From: Thalassobacillus sp043497085
GTDB taxonomy: Bacteria; Bacillota; Bacilli; Bacillales; Halobacillaceae
Assembly (NCBI GenBank): GCA_043497085.1
Contig: JBIEKI010000006.1
Strand: one strand, 5' to 3'
Length of the DNA stretch: 64,000 nt
The translations under genes were made by a program, and so were the position numbers. Under the pieces are notes generated by a model. The model ran no database searches and had not been told where the DNA came from. It saw only the letters and a list, made by a program, of their open reading frames with translations. Of the stretch, positions 8,521 to 16,202 are shown piece after piece. Each line of letters starts with the position of its first letter. Position 1 is the first letter of the stretch.

Positions 8521-8712
8521 TTGCCAATTATCAATGTACAAATGATGGAGGGAAGAGATCCAGATAAAATTGAATCACTGATGAAGAATCTGACTGACAC
8601 AGTCAGCGAGTCACTGGGTGCTCCAAAAGAAAATGTACGCGTTCTTGTCAATGAAGTACCAAAAACGCATTGGTCTATTGGTGGTAAAAGTGCAAAAGAA
8701 TTAGGAAAATAA
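8521..8712 (+). CDS. dmpI: 4-oxalocrotonate tautomerase
   Basis: Ketonises 2-hydroxymuconate to 2-oxo-3-hexenedioate. The key catalytic residue of this family is the N-terminal proline exposed after Met removal. A TTG at 8521 is followed directly by CCA (Pro1), then IINVQMMEGRDP, and has AGGTGGTGAAGG upstream, so TTG 8521 is the start even though the frame is open further upstream. Counting from Pro1, Arg11 and Arg39 are present and position 50 is Trp instead of the Phe of classic enzymes. Length is 62 mature residues, exactly the family size. Last gene before a terminator. Confidence 0.93.
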   Translation: MPIINVQMMEGRDPDKIESLMKNLTDTVSESLGAPKENVRVLVNEVPKTHWSIGGKSAKELGK

Positions 8713-8713
8713 G

Positions 8714-8778
8714 AAAAGCGAAGAGACGATTCTTTGCCTTCCAACTTTATGGGAGCGGCAGAATCGTCTCTTTGCTTT
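8714..8778. terminator. Bidirectional terminator between dmpI and lysR
   Basis: AAGAGACGATTCT and AGAATCGTCTCTT form a long stem, and extended A/T pairs on each side allow termination for both convergent genes. Confidence 0.75.
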
Positions 8779-8779
8779 A

Positions 8780-9661
8780 TTAGGCCTCTGTATATTTATG
8801 ATTGATGATCGAGTAAATGATTTTTTTAGCCAGACTCTCGATGCGAGAATTATTTCGAAATTGGACATAGACTTCATTAGGAATACTATAAATTTCATCA
8901 ATTTCCCGGACTTCTACTTCTTCTTCGTATCTTCGATCAACCCCAAGTTTAGGAATGATTCCAATTCCAATCTCATTGGCAACAGCATTTAGCAGCATTT
9001 CGTTATTATCGACATCCATACGGGTAATATTCTGAGCGCCATTGAGCTGCTTATCAATTAGATTCCATAAGGTGGAATTTCTTCTATAACTGATGATCGT
9101 TTCCCCACTTAAGTCTTTTACATGAAGGGTTTGTCTTTGGCATAATGGATGCTCTTTTGGCAGGACAACAACCAGATTATTATCAAATAAGTATTCGGAA
9201 ATAATGTCAGGATTATTGGATAGAGCATTTCTGGTAAAGATTAAATCTACATCTCCTGATAAAGCCCGTTCATTTAAACTGACAGAATCATAACCTTCTA
9301 TCACTTGAACATCAATATCCCCTATCGATTTAATCGTTTTTAAAAGTTCTACAATAAATGAATGCGAGTATCCGGGAGAGAAGCCAACCTTTATGATTGG
9401 AGCCTTAACCATGTTGGGGATTTCCTTGGAATGATTGATATATAATAGGATATTTTTGGCGTATTCTATGAACAAATTGGCTTCTTCGGTTAAAAAGATT
9501 TCGTGACCGACTCTTTTAAAGAGTTGACATTGCAGGATCTCTTCTAAAGCCTTTATTCGTGAGGTAACGGTCGGTTGGGTGACATTAAGAACTTCAGCGG
9601 CTTTGGAATAGCTTCTATGTTGGACAACGGTAAGAAACGTATGTAATTGGCATTCATTCAT
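8780..9661 (-). CDS. LysR family transcriptional regulator
   Basis: A 293-residue LysR protein. The N-terminal helix-turn-helix is SYSKAAEVLNVTQPTVTSRIKALEE split over residues 17-41, and a substrate-binding co-inducer domain follows (about 88-290, beginning KVGFSPGYSHSFIVE). GGAGGAAACC lies before the ATG at 9661. It faces the long leader of the ring-hydroxylating dioxygenase operon, 1.1 kb away, and is the natural candidate activator for that operon or for the convergent dmpC operon. The effector is unknown. Confidence 0.92.
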   Translation of the reverse strand: MNECQLHTFLTVVQHRSYSKAAEVLNVTQPTVTSRIKALEEILQCQLFKRVGHEIFLTEEANLFIEYAKNILLYINHSKEIPNMVKAPIIKVGFSPGYSHSFIVELLKTIKSIGDIDVQVIEGYDSVSLNERALSGDVDLIFTRNALSNNPDIISEYLFDNNLVVVLPKEHPLCQRQTLHVKDLSGETIISYRRNSTLWNLIDKQLNGAQNITRMDVDNNEMLLNAVANEIGIGIIPKLGVDRRYEEEVEVREIDEIYSIPNEVYVQFRNNSRIESLAKKIIYSIINHKYTEA

Positions 9662-9784
9662 CTGGTTTCCTCCTAAATCTTCCTTATTAAAAGGCTCTGT
9701 TTAACGATGCTGATTTTTCATAAGAGGCCTATTCAACTAAATGTAAAGTCGAAGACTTTACTTCCGGGTATTATTCGGGAGAAA

Positions 9785-9903
9785 GGGCGTAGGGGAACGA
9801 GTCGCTTTCCACGGGCGTCCGCTGAGCCTCCTCGAGCTGACGCTCTGCGGGGTCTCACCTGGAACTCTTTTCCCGTAGGAGTCTCCCCGTTCCCCTACGC
9901 CCC
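9785..9903 (-). repeat. Long GC-rich intergenic repeat, copy A
   Basis: About 119 bp with complementary ends (GGGCGTAGGGG and CCCCTACGCCC). Read on the minus strand it contains GAGACTCCTACGGGAAAAG, GAGACCCCGCAG, GAGGAGGCTC and GGAAAGCGACTCG in order. Copy B at 10063-10181 has the same block order on the plus strand. Elements with this text are a familiar intergenic repeat in Bacillaceae genomes. It is much richer in GC than its surroundings and has no convincing coding content. Confidence 0.75.
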
Positions 9904-10062
9904 TTGCCATAAAAAGTTCTCGAAATACACTTATGAAAACTGCTCCATGATAATAAAAAAGAAGATGTTGCCTCTATTTACTTTTGTAAATGCATCAAGG
10001 TGAAGTTTTTAGTTGTGCACTTTCTCTCTTTTAGATGTGTCCGTTTATTACTATAACAGCTG

Positions 10063-10181
10063 GATGGGAAGGGAAACTGCGAGACTCCCGCGGGAGAAGG
10101 GGCTAGGCGAGATCCCACAGGGCGCAGCCCGAGGAAGCTTGCCAGGTCCCCACAGGAAAGCGAGTCGTTTCCCAGCCCATC
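10063..10181 (+). repeat. Long GC-rich intergenic repeat, copy B
   Basis: About 119 bp with complementary ends (GATGGG and CCCATC), and the internal blocks GAGACTCCCGCGGGAG, GAGATCCCACAG, GAGGAAGCTT and GGAAAGCGAGTCG. It is an inverted, diverged copy of the repeat at 9785-9903. Both lie in the 1.1-kb gap before the dioxygenase operon. Confidence 0.75.
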
Positions 10182-10279
10182 CTAATCCTCTCTTAGTAAC
10201 GGATCTAACTATCTTGAAACGGAATCTTCAAGTAAAGAAGATTAACTGTTTAACAAAGACTATAAAAAACCGTTATCAC

Positions 10280-10293
10280 AGAAAGCGCTTTCA
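10280..10293. promoter_or_regulatory. Candidate cre site (CcpA)
   Basis: AGAAAGCGCTTTCA is a near-perfect palindrome differing from the cre consensus TGWNANCGNTNWCA only at the first base. It lies 477 bp before the dioxygenase alpha-subunit gene and would fit carbon catabolite control. Confidence 0.45.
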
Positions 10294-10362
10294 AAGATTA
10301 CTAAAAATGGAGAGAGTTTAGGGATTAATACCCTGAAAATCTATTATTTCCACTAGTTAATG

Positions 10363-10377
10363 GGGGAAAGTTTCCCC
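10363..10377. other. Short perfect inverted repeat in dioxygenase leader
   Basis: GGGGAAA and TTTCCCC flank one G. It could be an operator or a weak stem; no T-run follows directly. Another short palindrome, GACAAGTTGTC, is at 10415-10425. Confidence 0.3.
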
Positions 10378-10685
10378 TCAGAGATTAGCATACGATGATT
10401 ATATTGATAAAAAAGACAAGTTGTCAACTGTGATTACAGATAATTCTGTATTTTAGAAACTGCTGTATAAAATATTTTTTACTATTCGCAGGAAAGTAAA
10501 GAAATATTCAATTGGTATCTAAAAATTCTGACTTTTATAATGAAAAGTAAGCAATTTAAACAACATGAATTTAGTGACAACCAGCTGAGGAGGAAATGAA
10601 AAATTGTGTATGTGATTACAAGGTGTAAGTGAGAAAAAGAAGCCTTAAGTTTGAGAAGACAAGCTCAAAAAAACTTTCGAATAAA

Positions 10686-10699
10686 TGCAAGCGCTAACA
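10686..10699. promoter_or_regulatory. Candidate cre site (CcpA) near dioxygenase start
   Basis: TGCAAGCGCTAACA matches the cre consensus with one mismatch, 70 bp upstream of the alpha-subunit start, a position typical for roadblock repression. Confidence 0.5.
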
Positions 10700-10769
10700 A
10701 AAAAGAAAGTTAACTATTACACCGGTGATCTACATGATGCTTTAGAAATCTAAAAATGAGGTGAATTAA

Positions 10770-12047
10770 ATGGAAGAATTAATCCGTGATAATCGGGAGA
10801 AAAATGAATTTCTTGTTCACAGAAGTGTATTTACGGAAAAAGAAATGCTTGCAAGAGAACGTGCCGAAATTTTTAATAAATGCTGGTTGTTTATTGGACA
10901 TGATACTGAGATTCCTGAAAAAGGGGATTACAAGCGGAAAAAAGTAGGCGGACGTAATTTACTCCTAGTCCACAGTCAGGATGGGGAAATTAGAGTATTG
11001 TATAATACTTGCCCCCACCGTGGTGCCCTTGTAGCAAGGGAAAACGAAGGTAATTCCAGGGTATTCCGTTGTTTCTACCATGCCTGGAGCTTTAAAAATG
11101 ATGGGGAATTGAATGGTATGCCGGGAAAAGATGGCTTCCCAGATGATTTTAACTGCGATGGTTCGAAAAATATGAAAGCGGTTAACCGAGTGGAAAGCTA
11201 TCGTGGTTTCATATTCGTCAACTTCGACGATCAGGCTATTTCCCTGGAGGAATACTTAGGGAATGCCAAGGAATATATAGACCTGGCGGCAGATCAGTCA
11301 GAAGCCGGGCTGGAAGTTCTGGGCGGAGTACAGCAATACAGTGTCCGGGCAAACTGGAAGCTATTAGCTGAAAATAGCGTCGATCTCTATCACGGAATGC
11401 CTACCCATAAGACGTATTTTGATATTAAACAAGCCCAGGATCCTGGTTTAAAACGTGTGAAGCTGGAAGGAAGGGGCAAAGACCTGGGTAATGGTCATGC
11501 TGTGATGGAATATGTGGCACCGTGGGGAAGACCGGTTGCTCAGTGGACACCTATTTGGAGCGAAGATTTAAAACAGGATATGGAGAAAATGAAAGAAAGA
11601 TTGGTAGAAAGGTTCGGAGAAGAACGTGCCGATCGCATCGCTAACTATAACCGCAACATTATCATTTTCCCTAATCTGGTTATTAACGACATTATGGCGA
11701 TTACTGCACGAACTTTCTACCCATCGAGCCCGGGATATATGGAAGTATCCGGCTATTCACTGGCTCCTAAAGGGGAAGACGAAGAGCATCGTATGGCAAG
11801 AAATAATAACTTTTTAGAATTCCTCGGACCAGGCGGTTTTGCGACTCCTGATGACAACGAAGCATTGGAACTATGTCAGGAAGCTTATAACAATAACCAG
11901 GAAGTGCAATGGAATGATATTTCCAAAGGCATGGTCAGAGGAGAAGAAAATGCCATGGCTACAGATGAAATCCAAATGAGGAGCTTCTGGAGACAGTATA
12001 AGGTCAGAATCGAGGAGTCCATGAAGAAGGAGGTTGCTCAGACATGA
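10770..12047 (+). CDS. Aromatic-ring-hydroxylating dioxygenase, alpha subunit
   Basis: Catalytic subunit of a Rieske non-heme iron oxygenase that hydroxylates an aromatic ring. The 425 residues contain the Rieske cluster ligands C81-x-H83 and C101-x2-H104, then the mononuclear iron histidines H208 and H213 in DLYHGMPTHKTYFD. Overall length and the following small subunit indicate the alpha3beta3 type (benzoate, salicylate and anthranilate oxygenase relatives). GAGGTG precedes the ATG, and two cre-like sites stand in the leader. Substrate cannot be read directly; because the downstream ring-cleavage genes fit a carboxylated catechol, a benzoate-type acid is likely. Confidence 0.92.
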   Translation: MEELIRDNREKNEFLVHRSVFTEKEMLARERAEIFNKCWLFIGHDTEIPEKGDYKRKKVGGRNLLLVHSQDGEIRVLYNTCPHRGALVARENEGNSRVFRCFYHAWSFKNDGELNGMPGKDGFPDDFNCDGSKNMKAVNRVESYRGFIFVNFDDQAISLEEYLGNAKEYIDLAADQSEAGLEVLGGVQQYSVRANWKLLAENSVDLYHGMPTHKTYFDIKQAQDPGLKRVKLEGRGKDLGNGHAVMEYVAPWGRPVAQWTPIWSEDLKQDMEKMKERLVERFGEERADRIANYNRNIIIFPNLVINDIMAITARTFYPSSPGYMEVSGYSLAPKGEDEEHRMARNNNFLEFLGPGGFATPDDNEALELCQEAYNNNQEVQWNDISKGMVRGEENAMATDEIQMRSFWRQYKVRIEESMKKEVAQT

Positions 12048-12532
12048 CAGTAGCAGCACTAACACGGCAAGATGTCGTTGATTTCCTATATAACGAAGCC
12101 AAATTGCTGGATGAATGGAAGTTAAATGAATGGGCGGCATTATTTACCGATGAGGGCACGTATAAGGTTCCTCCGATAGGGGAGCCTGATGCCAGTCCGA
12201 CGGAATCGCTATTTTACGTCCATGATAATCGGTCACGACTGCAGGAGCGGGCAGAACGCCTTTTGAAGAAAGAAGCCCATGTGGAATACCCACATTCCAC
12301 CACGCTTCGAAACTACCATAATATTTTGGTTAGTGGTCTTGAGTCTGATGTGATTACGGTGGAGTGCAACTTTACGACCCACCGCTCGAAAAGAGAAGTG
12401 TTAGATACGTTTATTGGTAAAAGCACGTATGAACTTGTTGAGCAAAATGGCGAACTTGCTATCAAAAGTAAAAAAGTGGTCTTATATCTGGATAGTTTAC
12501 GACCGCATGGAAAAATCAGTTTAATTCTTTAA
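12044..12532 (+). CDS. Aromatic-ring-hydroxylating dioxygenase, beta subunit
   Basis: A 162-residue NTF2-like protein of the ring-hydroxylating beta family, structural partner of the alpha subunit. The N-terminal helix ...VVDFLYNEAKLLDEWKLNEW, the DEGTYKVPP strand, and HDNRSRLQERAERL with a following HVEYPHSTTLRNYHN segment are typical. Its ATG overlaps the alpha-subunit stop (ATGA), giving translational coupling that suits a stoichiometric complex. Confidence 0.9.
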   Translation: MTVAALTRQDVVDFLYNEAKLLDEWKLNEWAALFTDEGTYKVPPIGEPDASPTESLFYVHDNRSRLQERAERLLKKEAHVEYPHSTTLRNYHNILVSGLESDVITVECNFTTHRSKREVLDTFIGKSTYELVEQNGELAIKSKKVVLYLDSLRPHGKISLIL

Positions 12533-12562
12533 TAGATTCCTAAGGGAGAGGTGGTGAATGGT

Positions 12563-13588
12563 ATGAGTAAAGAACACGAAGTATACGACATTACCATTGT
12601 AGGCGGAGGTCCAGTAGGTATGTTTACTGCCTTCTACGCGGGGATGCGCCAGGCAAGTGTGAAAATCATTGAGAGCCTGCCGCAACTGGGCGGCCAGCTG
12701 GCTGCATTATATCCGGATAAACACGTCTATGATGTCGCCGGATTTCCTAAGGTGAAAGCCAAAGATCTAGTAACTCAGTTGAAAGAGCAAATGGACCAGT
12801 TTGAAAATGAAGTTTGCCTGGGTGAAGAAGTCATAGAGGTCACAAAGGAAAATGATATTTTTACAATCAAGACAAATACACAGACGCATTATTCGAGAAC
12901 AATTATTGTAACAGCTGGGAATGGTGCCTTTAAACCGCGGAACATGAATTTAGAAAGAGAAGAACAATATACAGGAAAAAATCTTCATTACAGTATCGAG
13001 GATATCAATGATTTTAAAGATAAAGATGTAGTCGTTTGCGGCGGAGGAGACTCTGCGGTAGATTGGGCGCTTATGTTAGAGAATATCGCTTCATCCGTGA
13101 ACATCGTCCATCGAAGAGACCGATTCAGAGCTCATGAACATAGTGTCAATTTATTAAAGGATTCATCTGTTAATATTCTAACTCCTTATAGTCCTTGTGA
13201 ATTATTGGGGGATGAAAAAATAGATTGCGTAAAACTGAAAAAAGCCAAAACGGAAGAATTTATGGAATTAAAGGCAGATGAATACCTGGTCAACTATGGT
13301 TTTATATCCAATCTCGGTCCTATTAATGACTGGGGCCTTGAAATAGAAAAGAACTCGATCGTTGTAAACTCAAAAGCGGAAACGAATATTCCCGGCATCT
13401 ATGCCGCGGGAGATATTTCAACCTATCCAGGTAAAGTCAAGTTAATGGCAACCGGATTTGGGGAAGCTCCGATTGCTGTGAGTAACGCAAAGGTTTATAT
13501 CAATCCAAACGAATCCCTGCACGCTGCTCATAGCACATCGATCATGAGCAGGAAGGATAAGAAGAAGAAAGAAAAAGTAGTCACTTAA
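12563..13588 (+). CDS. Thioredoxin reductase-like ferredoxin-NAD(P)+ reductase
   Basis: FAD protein of about 341 residues in the YumC-type ferredoxin reductase family. The FAD motif VGGGPVGMFTAFYAG is near the N-terminus; LPQLGGQLAALYPDKHVYDVAGFP follows as two typical blocks; the NADPH motif is CGGGDSAVDWAL (about 158-169); and the C-terminal FAD block is AAGDISTYPGKVKLMATGFGE. The redox-active CxxC of true thioredoxin reductases is absent. I choose ATG 12563, spaced from GGGAGAGG, over the GTG at 12551. Its place between the oxygenase and a 7Fe ferredoxin gene makes it the likely electron entry for the Rieske oxygenase. Confidence 0.85.
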   Translation: MSKEHEVYDITIVGGGPVGMFTAFYAGMRQASVKIIESLPQLGGQLAALYPDKHVYDVAGFPKVKAKDLVTQLKEQMDQFENEVCLGEEVIEVTKENDIFTIKTNTQTHYSRTIIVTAGNGAFKPRNMNLEREEQYTGKNLHYSIEDINDFKDKDVVVCGGGDSAVDWALMLENIASSVNIVHRRDRFRAHEHSVNLLKDSSVNILTPYSPCELLGDEKIDCVKLKKAKTEEFMELKADEYLVNYGFISNLGPINDWGLEIEKNSIVVNSKAETNIPGIYAAGDISTYPGKVKLMATGFGEAPIAVSNAKVYINPNESLHAAHSTSIMSRKDKKKKEKVVT

Positions 13589-13632
13589 CTTAATATAAAA
13601 GGGCTGTTTTTATAAAAGAGGAGGAACTTCAT

Positions 13633-14643
13633 ATGTCAAAAGTAAAAGAAGATATCATCAGTAAGGAATCCGCACAGGAGAGGCTGGAAACGTATTTACG
13701 TACGGTTGCCCATATCGGCCACGTTGAAATCAGTGTAACTAACTTCGAAAAATCGCTCTGGTTTTTTACCGAAGTCATGGGGCTTGTATTAACTGAAACG
13801 GATGGCGATCGTGCTTATTTAAGAGCGTGGCAGGACTTTGACCACCACACGCTTGTACTGAAGGCGTCCAATATTTCCGAAGTCAACCGTATGGGATGGC
13901 GTGTAAGCACGAAAGAGTCCCTGGAACTGTTCGAAAAGCAACTACAAGTAATGAATATTGACTATCAATGGGTTGATGGCGGTCAAAAGAAAGCGTTGGG
14001 TGACACGCTTCAGTTTAAATCCCCTGCAGGTATCCCTGTTGAATTATATTGGGAAAAAGAATTGTTTGTCACCGATGACCCGGCTTTGAAATCAAACTTA
14101 CCAAGTCATCCAAGTAAGTATATGGCTAAAGGTGTATCCCCTCGCCGCTTTGATCACGTTAACCTGATGGTTAATGATGTTGCAGAAGAACAGCAATGGT
14201 GGACAGATCTACTCGGTATTCACCACCGTTATTATATTCAGAACCAGGAGGATGTCCGTCTAGGTTCCTGGTTGAGCCGAACCAATATCGCGCATGAAAT
14301 CGCGTTGATGAGAAACTCCAACCAGGATGGAGCAGCGTTTCACCATTTAGCCTATTACCTGGATTCTCCGGATGAACTGCTGCGTGCTTCCAATATTATG
14401 GCGGAAAACGGCATTAAGATTGAATGGGGTCCTGGTAAGCATGGTACCAGTGGCGCACAATTCATCTATGTGTTTGAACCTTCAGGTCACCGTGTTGAAA
14501 TCTGGACAGGCGGCATCCTGATGTTTTCTCCAGATTGGGAACCGATCAAATGGTCTTCCGATGTTGGACAGTTAGGTCTGGAAATGTGGGGAAGCACACC
14601 ACCTCAATCTTATCTGACTTATGGAACGAAAATAGGCGAGTAA
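13633..14643 (+). CDS. Extradiol ring-cleavage dioxygenase (type I, VOC superfamily)
   Basis: Fe(II)-dependent meta cleavage of a catechol. The 336 residues form two glyoxalase-like halves: HIGHVEISVTNFEKSLWFF opens the first and FDHVNLMVNDVAEEQQWW the second. The iron ligands read as H175, H238 and E289; the spacings of 63 and 51 match the 2-His-1-carboxylate triad of XylE (61 and 51). In this gene set, with an ACMSD-like decarboxylase next to it, a protocatechuate 2,3-dioxygenase role (PraA-like) is more likely than plain catechol 2,3-dioxygenase; this is inference. AAGAGGAGG precedes the ATG. Confidence 0.88.
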   Translation: MSKVKEDIISKESAQERLETYLRTVAHIGHVEISVTNFEKSLWFFTEVMGLVLTETDGDRAYLRAWQDFDHHTLVLKASNISEVNRMGWRVSTKESLELFEKQLQVMNIDYQWVDGGQKKALGDTLQFKSPAGIPVELYWEKELFVTDDPALKSNLPSHPSKYMAKGVSPRRFDHVNLMVNDVAEEQQWWTDLLGIHHRYYIQNQEDVRLGSWLSRTNIAHEIALMRNSNQDGAAFHHLAYYLDSPDELLRASNIMAENGIKIEWGPGKHGTSGAQFIYVFEPSGHRVEIWTGGILMFSPDWEPIKWSSDVGQLGLEMWGSTPPQSYLTYGTKIGE

Positions 14644-14710
14644 TGGAAATGGAGAGACTAGCTTGCTAGTCTCTTTATTCTAAAACTATCAAGGCTGGGA
14701 GAGTTCATTT

Positions 14711-15757
14711 GTGAAACCAAACCTGAACATTGATTTTCATACACATATCATTTCAGAGGAATTTTTGAATTTAGCAGAAAAATATGGCGATGATCGCTGG
14801 CCAGTTTTAGAGAAAACGTGTGATTGTGGTGCTAATATCATGATCAAAGGTAATAAATTCCGGGAGATAACGGACCAGACGTGGGATGCAGAGAAGCGGT
14901 TGAGCGATATGGACAAAGAAGGTATTGACATCCAGGTTTTATCCCCGATACCGGTTACGTTCAGTTATTGGGCCGACCCGGAACAAGGATTGGAAATGGC
15001 AAAGTTCCAGAATGATTTCATTGCCTCCGTTACACGTGAACACCCGGACAGGTTCATTGGGTTAGCTACCGTCCCATTACAGGATGTTGATTTAGCTATA
15101 AAAGAAATGGAACGGGCGGTCAACGAACTAGGATTAAAAGGGATCGAAATAGGAAGTAACGTGGAGGGCAAGAATCTGGATGATGAGTCATTAGAGCGGT
15201 TCTTCAAGGCGGCAAATGACCAGGAAGTGCCATTGTTTATTCACCCATGGGCAACGTTAGGAAGAGAACGAATGCCACGCCATAACTTTATGTATATGGT
15301 AGGGATGCCTTCAGAAACAGCTTTGGCAGCCGGAAGTATCATTATGAGCGGGATGCTGGATAAGTATCCAAACTTAAAATTATGTTTTGCCCATGGTGGC
15401 GGTTCTTTACCGTATTTATTACCAAGGATGGATAAAGGCTGGCATGTATGGCCGCAAATCAGAAAGACGGAGAAGCCGCCAAGTCATTATGCGAAACTAC
15501 TCTATTATGATTCACTCGTATACGAGGAAGATAATTTACAGTTTATGATCGATAAGTTTGGTGCTGACCAGATCATAGCTGGCTCCGATTATCCTTTCTT
15601 ATTACGTGAAGCACCATCCGGTAAAGTGGTCGACCAATTGTCTACATTAAGCGACGCGGAAAAAGGAAAGATACTTGGGCTTAATGCTTTAGAATTTTTA
15701 AATTTGAATAAAGAAAAATATACGAAATCAGTTAAAGAGGAATTTAGTACGAAATAA
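14711..15757 (+). CDS. ACMSD-family amidohydrolase, probable carboxy-2-hydroxymuconate semialdehyde decarboxylase
   Basis: A metal-dependent TIM-barrel decarboxylase of the amidohydrolase_2 superfamily, 348 residues with a GTG start behind GGGAGAG. Zinc ligands line up with those known for Pseudomonas ACMSD: H10 and H12 in DFHTHI, H178 in FIHPWA, H228 in FAHGGGSLPYLL and D293 in GSDYPF. ACMSD removes a carboxylate from a ring-fission semialdehyde. No aminomuconate deaminase is present, so the substrate is more likely 5-carboxy-2-hydroxymuconate-6-semialdehyde, the PraH reaction in the protocatechuate 2,3-cleavage pathway. That assigns the missing link between the dioxygenase and the dehydrogenase at 5393. 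Confidence 0.82.
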   Translation: MKPNLNIDFHTHIISEEFLNLAEKYGDDRWPVLEKTCDCGANIMIKGNKFREITDQTWDAEKRLSDMDKEGIDIQVLSPIPVTFSYWADPEQGLEMAKFQNDFIASVTREHPDRFIGLATVPLQDVDLAIKEMERAVNELGLKGIEIGSNVEGKNLDDESLERFFKAANDQEVPLFIHPWATLGRERMPRHNFMYMVGMPSETALAAGSIIMSGMLDKYPNLKLCFAHGGGSLPYLLPRMDKGWHVWPQIRKTEKPPSHYAKLLYYDSLVYEEDNLQFMIDKFGADQIIAGSDYPFLLREAPSGKVVDQLSTLSDAEKGKILGLNALEFLNLNKEKYTKSVKEEFSTK

Positions 15758-15820
15758 AACTGGATGATTGAGACAGATTAGAAACCGTCATCAACATAGA
15801 AAGAAAAGGAGAGGATCATC

Positions 15821-16054
15821 TTGGCTTTTGTAATAACGAGTCCCTGCCAGCATGAAAAGGCAGCAGAGTGTGTCGACGTCTGCCCGGTTGATTGTATCGA
15901 GCAAGGGGAGGAACAATATTTCATTGATCCGAATACATGTATCGACTGTGGTGCATGTGTAGCAGCTTGCCCAGTCGAGGCAATCTTCGATGAACATGAG
16001 TTACCACCCGAAGAGGAAGAACAACTGGAAAAAGCCGAAAACTTCTTCGGTTAG
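15821..16054 (+). CDS. 7Fe ferredoxin ([3Fe-4S][4Fe-4S])
   Basis: A 77-residue ferredoxin. C9-x7-C17-x3-C21-P is the pattern of a 3Fe-4S plus 4Fe-4S protein of the Azotobacter FdI type; C25 is an extra cysteine. CIDCGACVAACPVEAI carries the second cluster, and the tail is acidic. The start is TTG at 15821 with AAGGAGAGG upstream. It follows the oxygenase, reductase and ring-cleavage genes, so it probably shuttles electrons from the reductase at 12563 to the Rieske centre. A housekeeping role is possible, since every Bacillaceae genome has a similar ferredoxin elsewhere. Confidence 0.9.
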   Translation: MAFVITSPCQHEKAAECVDVCPVDCIEQGEEQYFIDPNTCIDCGACVAACPVEAIFDEHELPPEEEEQLEKAENFFG

Positions 16055-16113
16055 GGAGCGTGGGGGCACGTTGCTCCCATGGATCCCCAACTGTCATTTC
16101 TATAGATATTTTC

Positions 16114-16148
16114 GGGAATGTTGCATACAACACAACATTCCCTTTTTT
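16114..16148 (+). terminator. Rho-independent terminator after ferredoxin gene
   Basis: GGGAATGTTG and CAACATTCCC form a perfect stem followed by TTTTTTATTT. A second hairpin, GGGAGC with GCTCCC, is at 16054-16078. Confidence 0.85.
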
Positions 16149-16202
16149 ATTTAATGGTCAAAAAATAATATACCAGACATCAAAGGAAACGGAGAGTGGA
16201 CA

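Noticed and set aside
9707..10321. Two open frames of 98 and 102 codons in the LysR-dioxygenase gap
   Set aside because: Both run straight through the two GC-rich repeat copies, lack ribosome sites, and have arginine- and proline-rich translations typical of repeat DNA.
10415..10425. GACAAGTTGTC palindrome as an operator shared with 342-356
   Set aside because: The resemblance is limited to a short core and the regulator at 1-296 is far away; not enough to claim.
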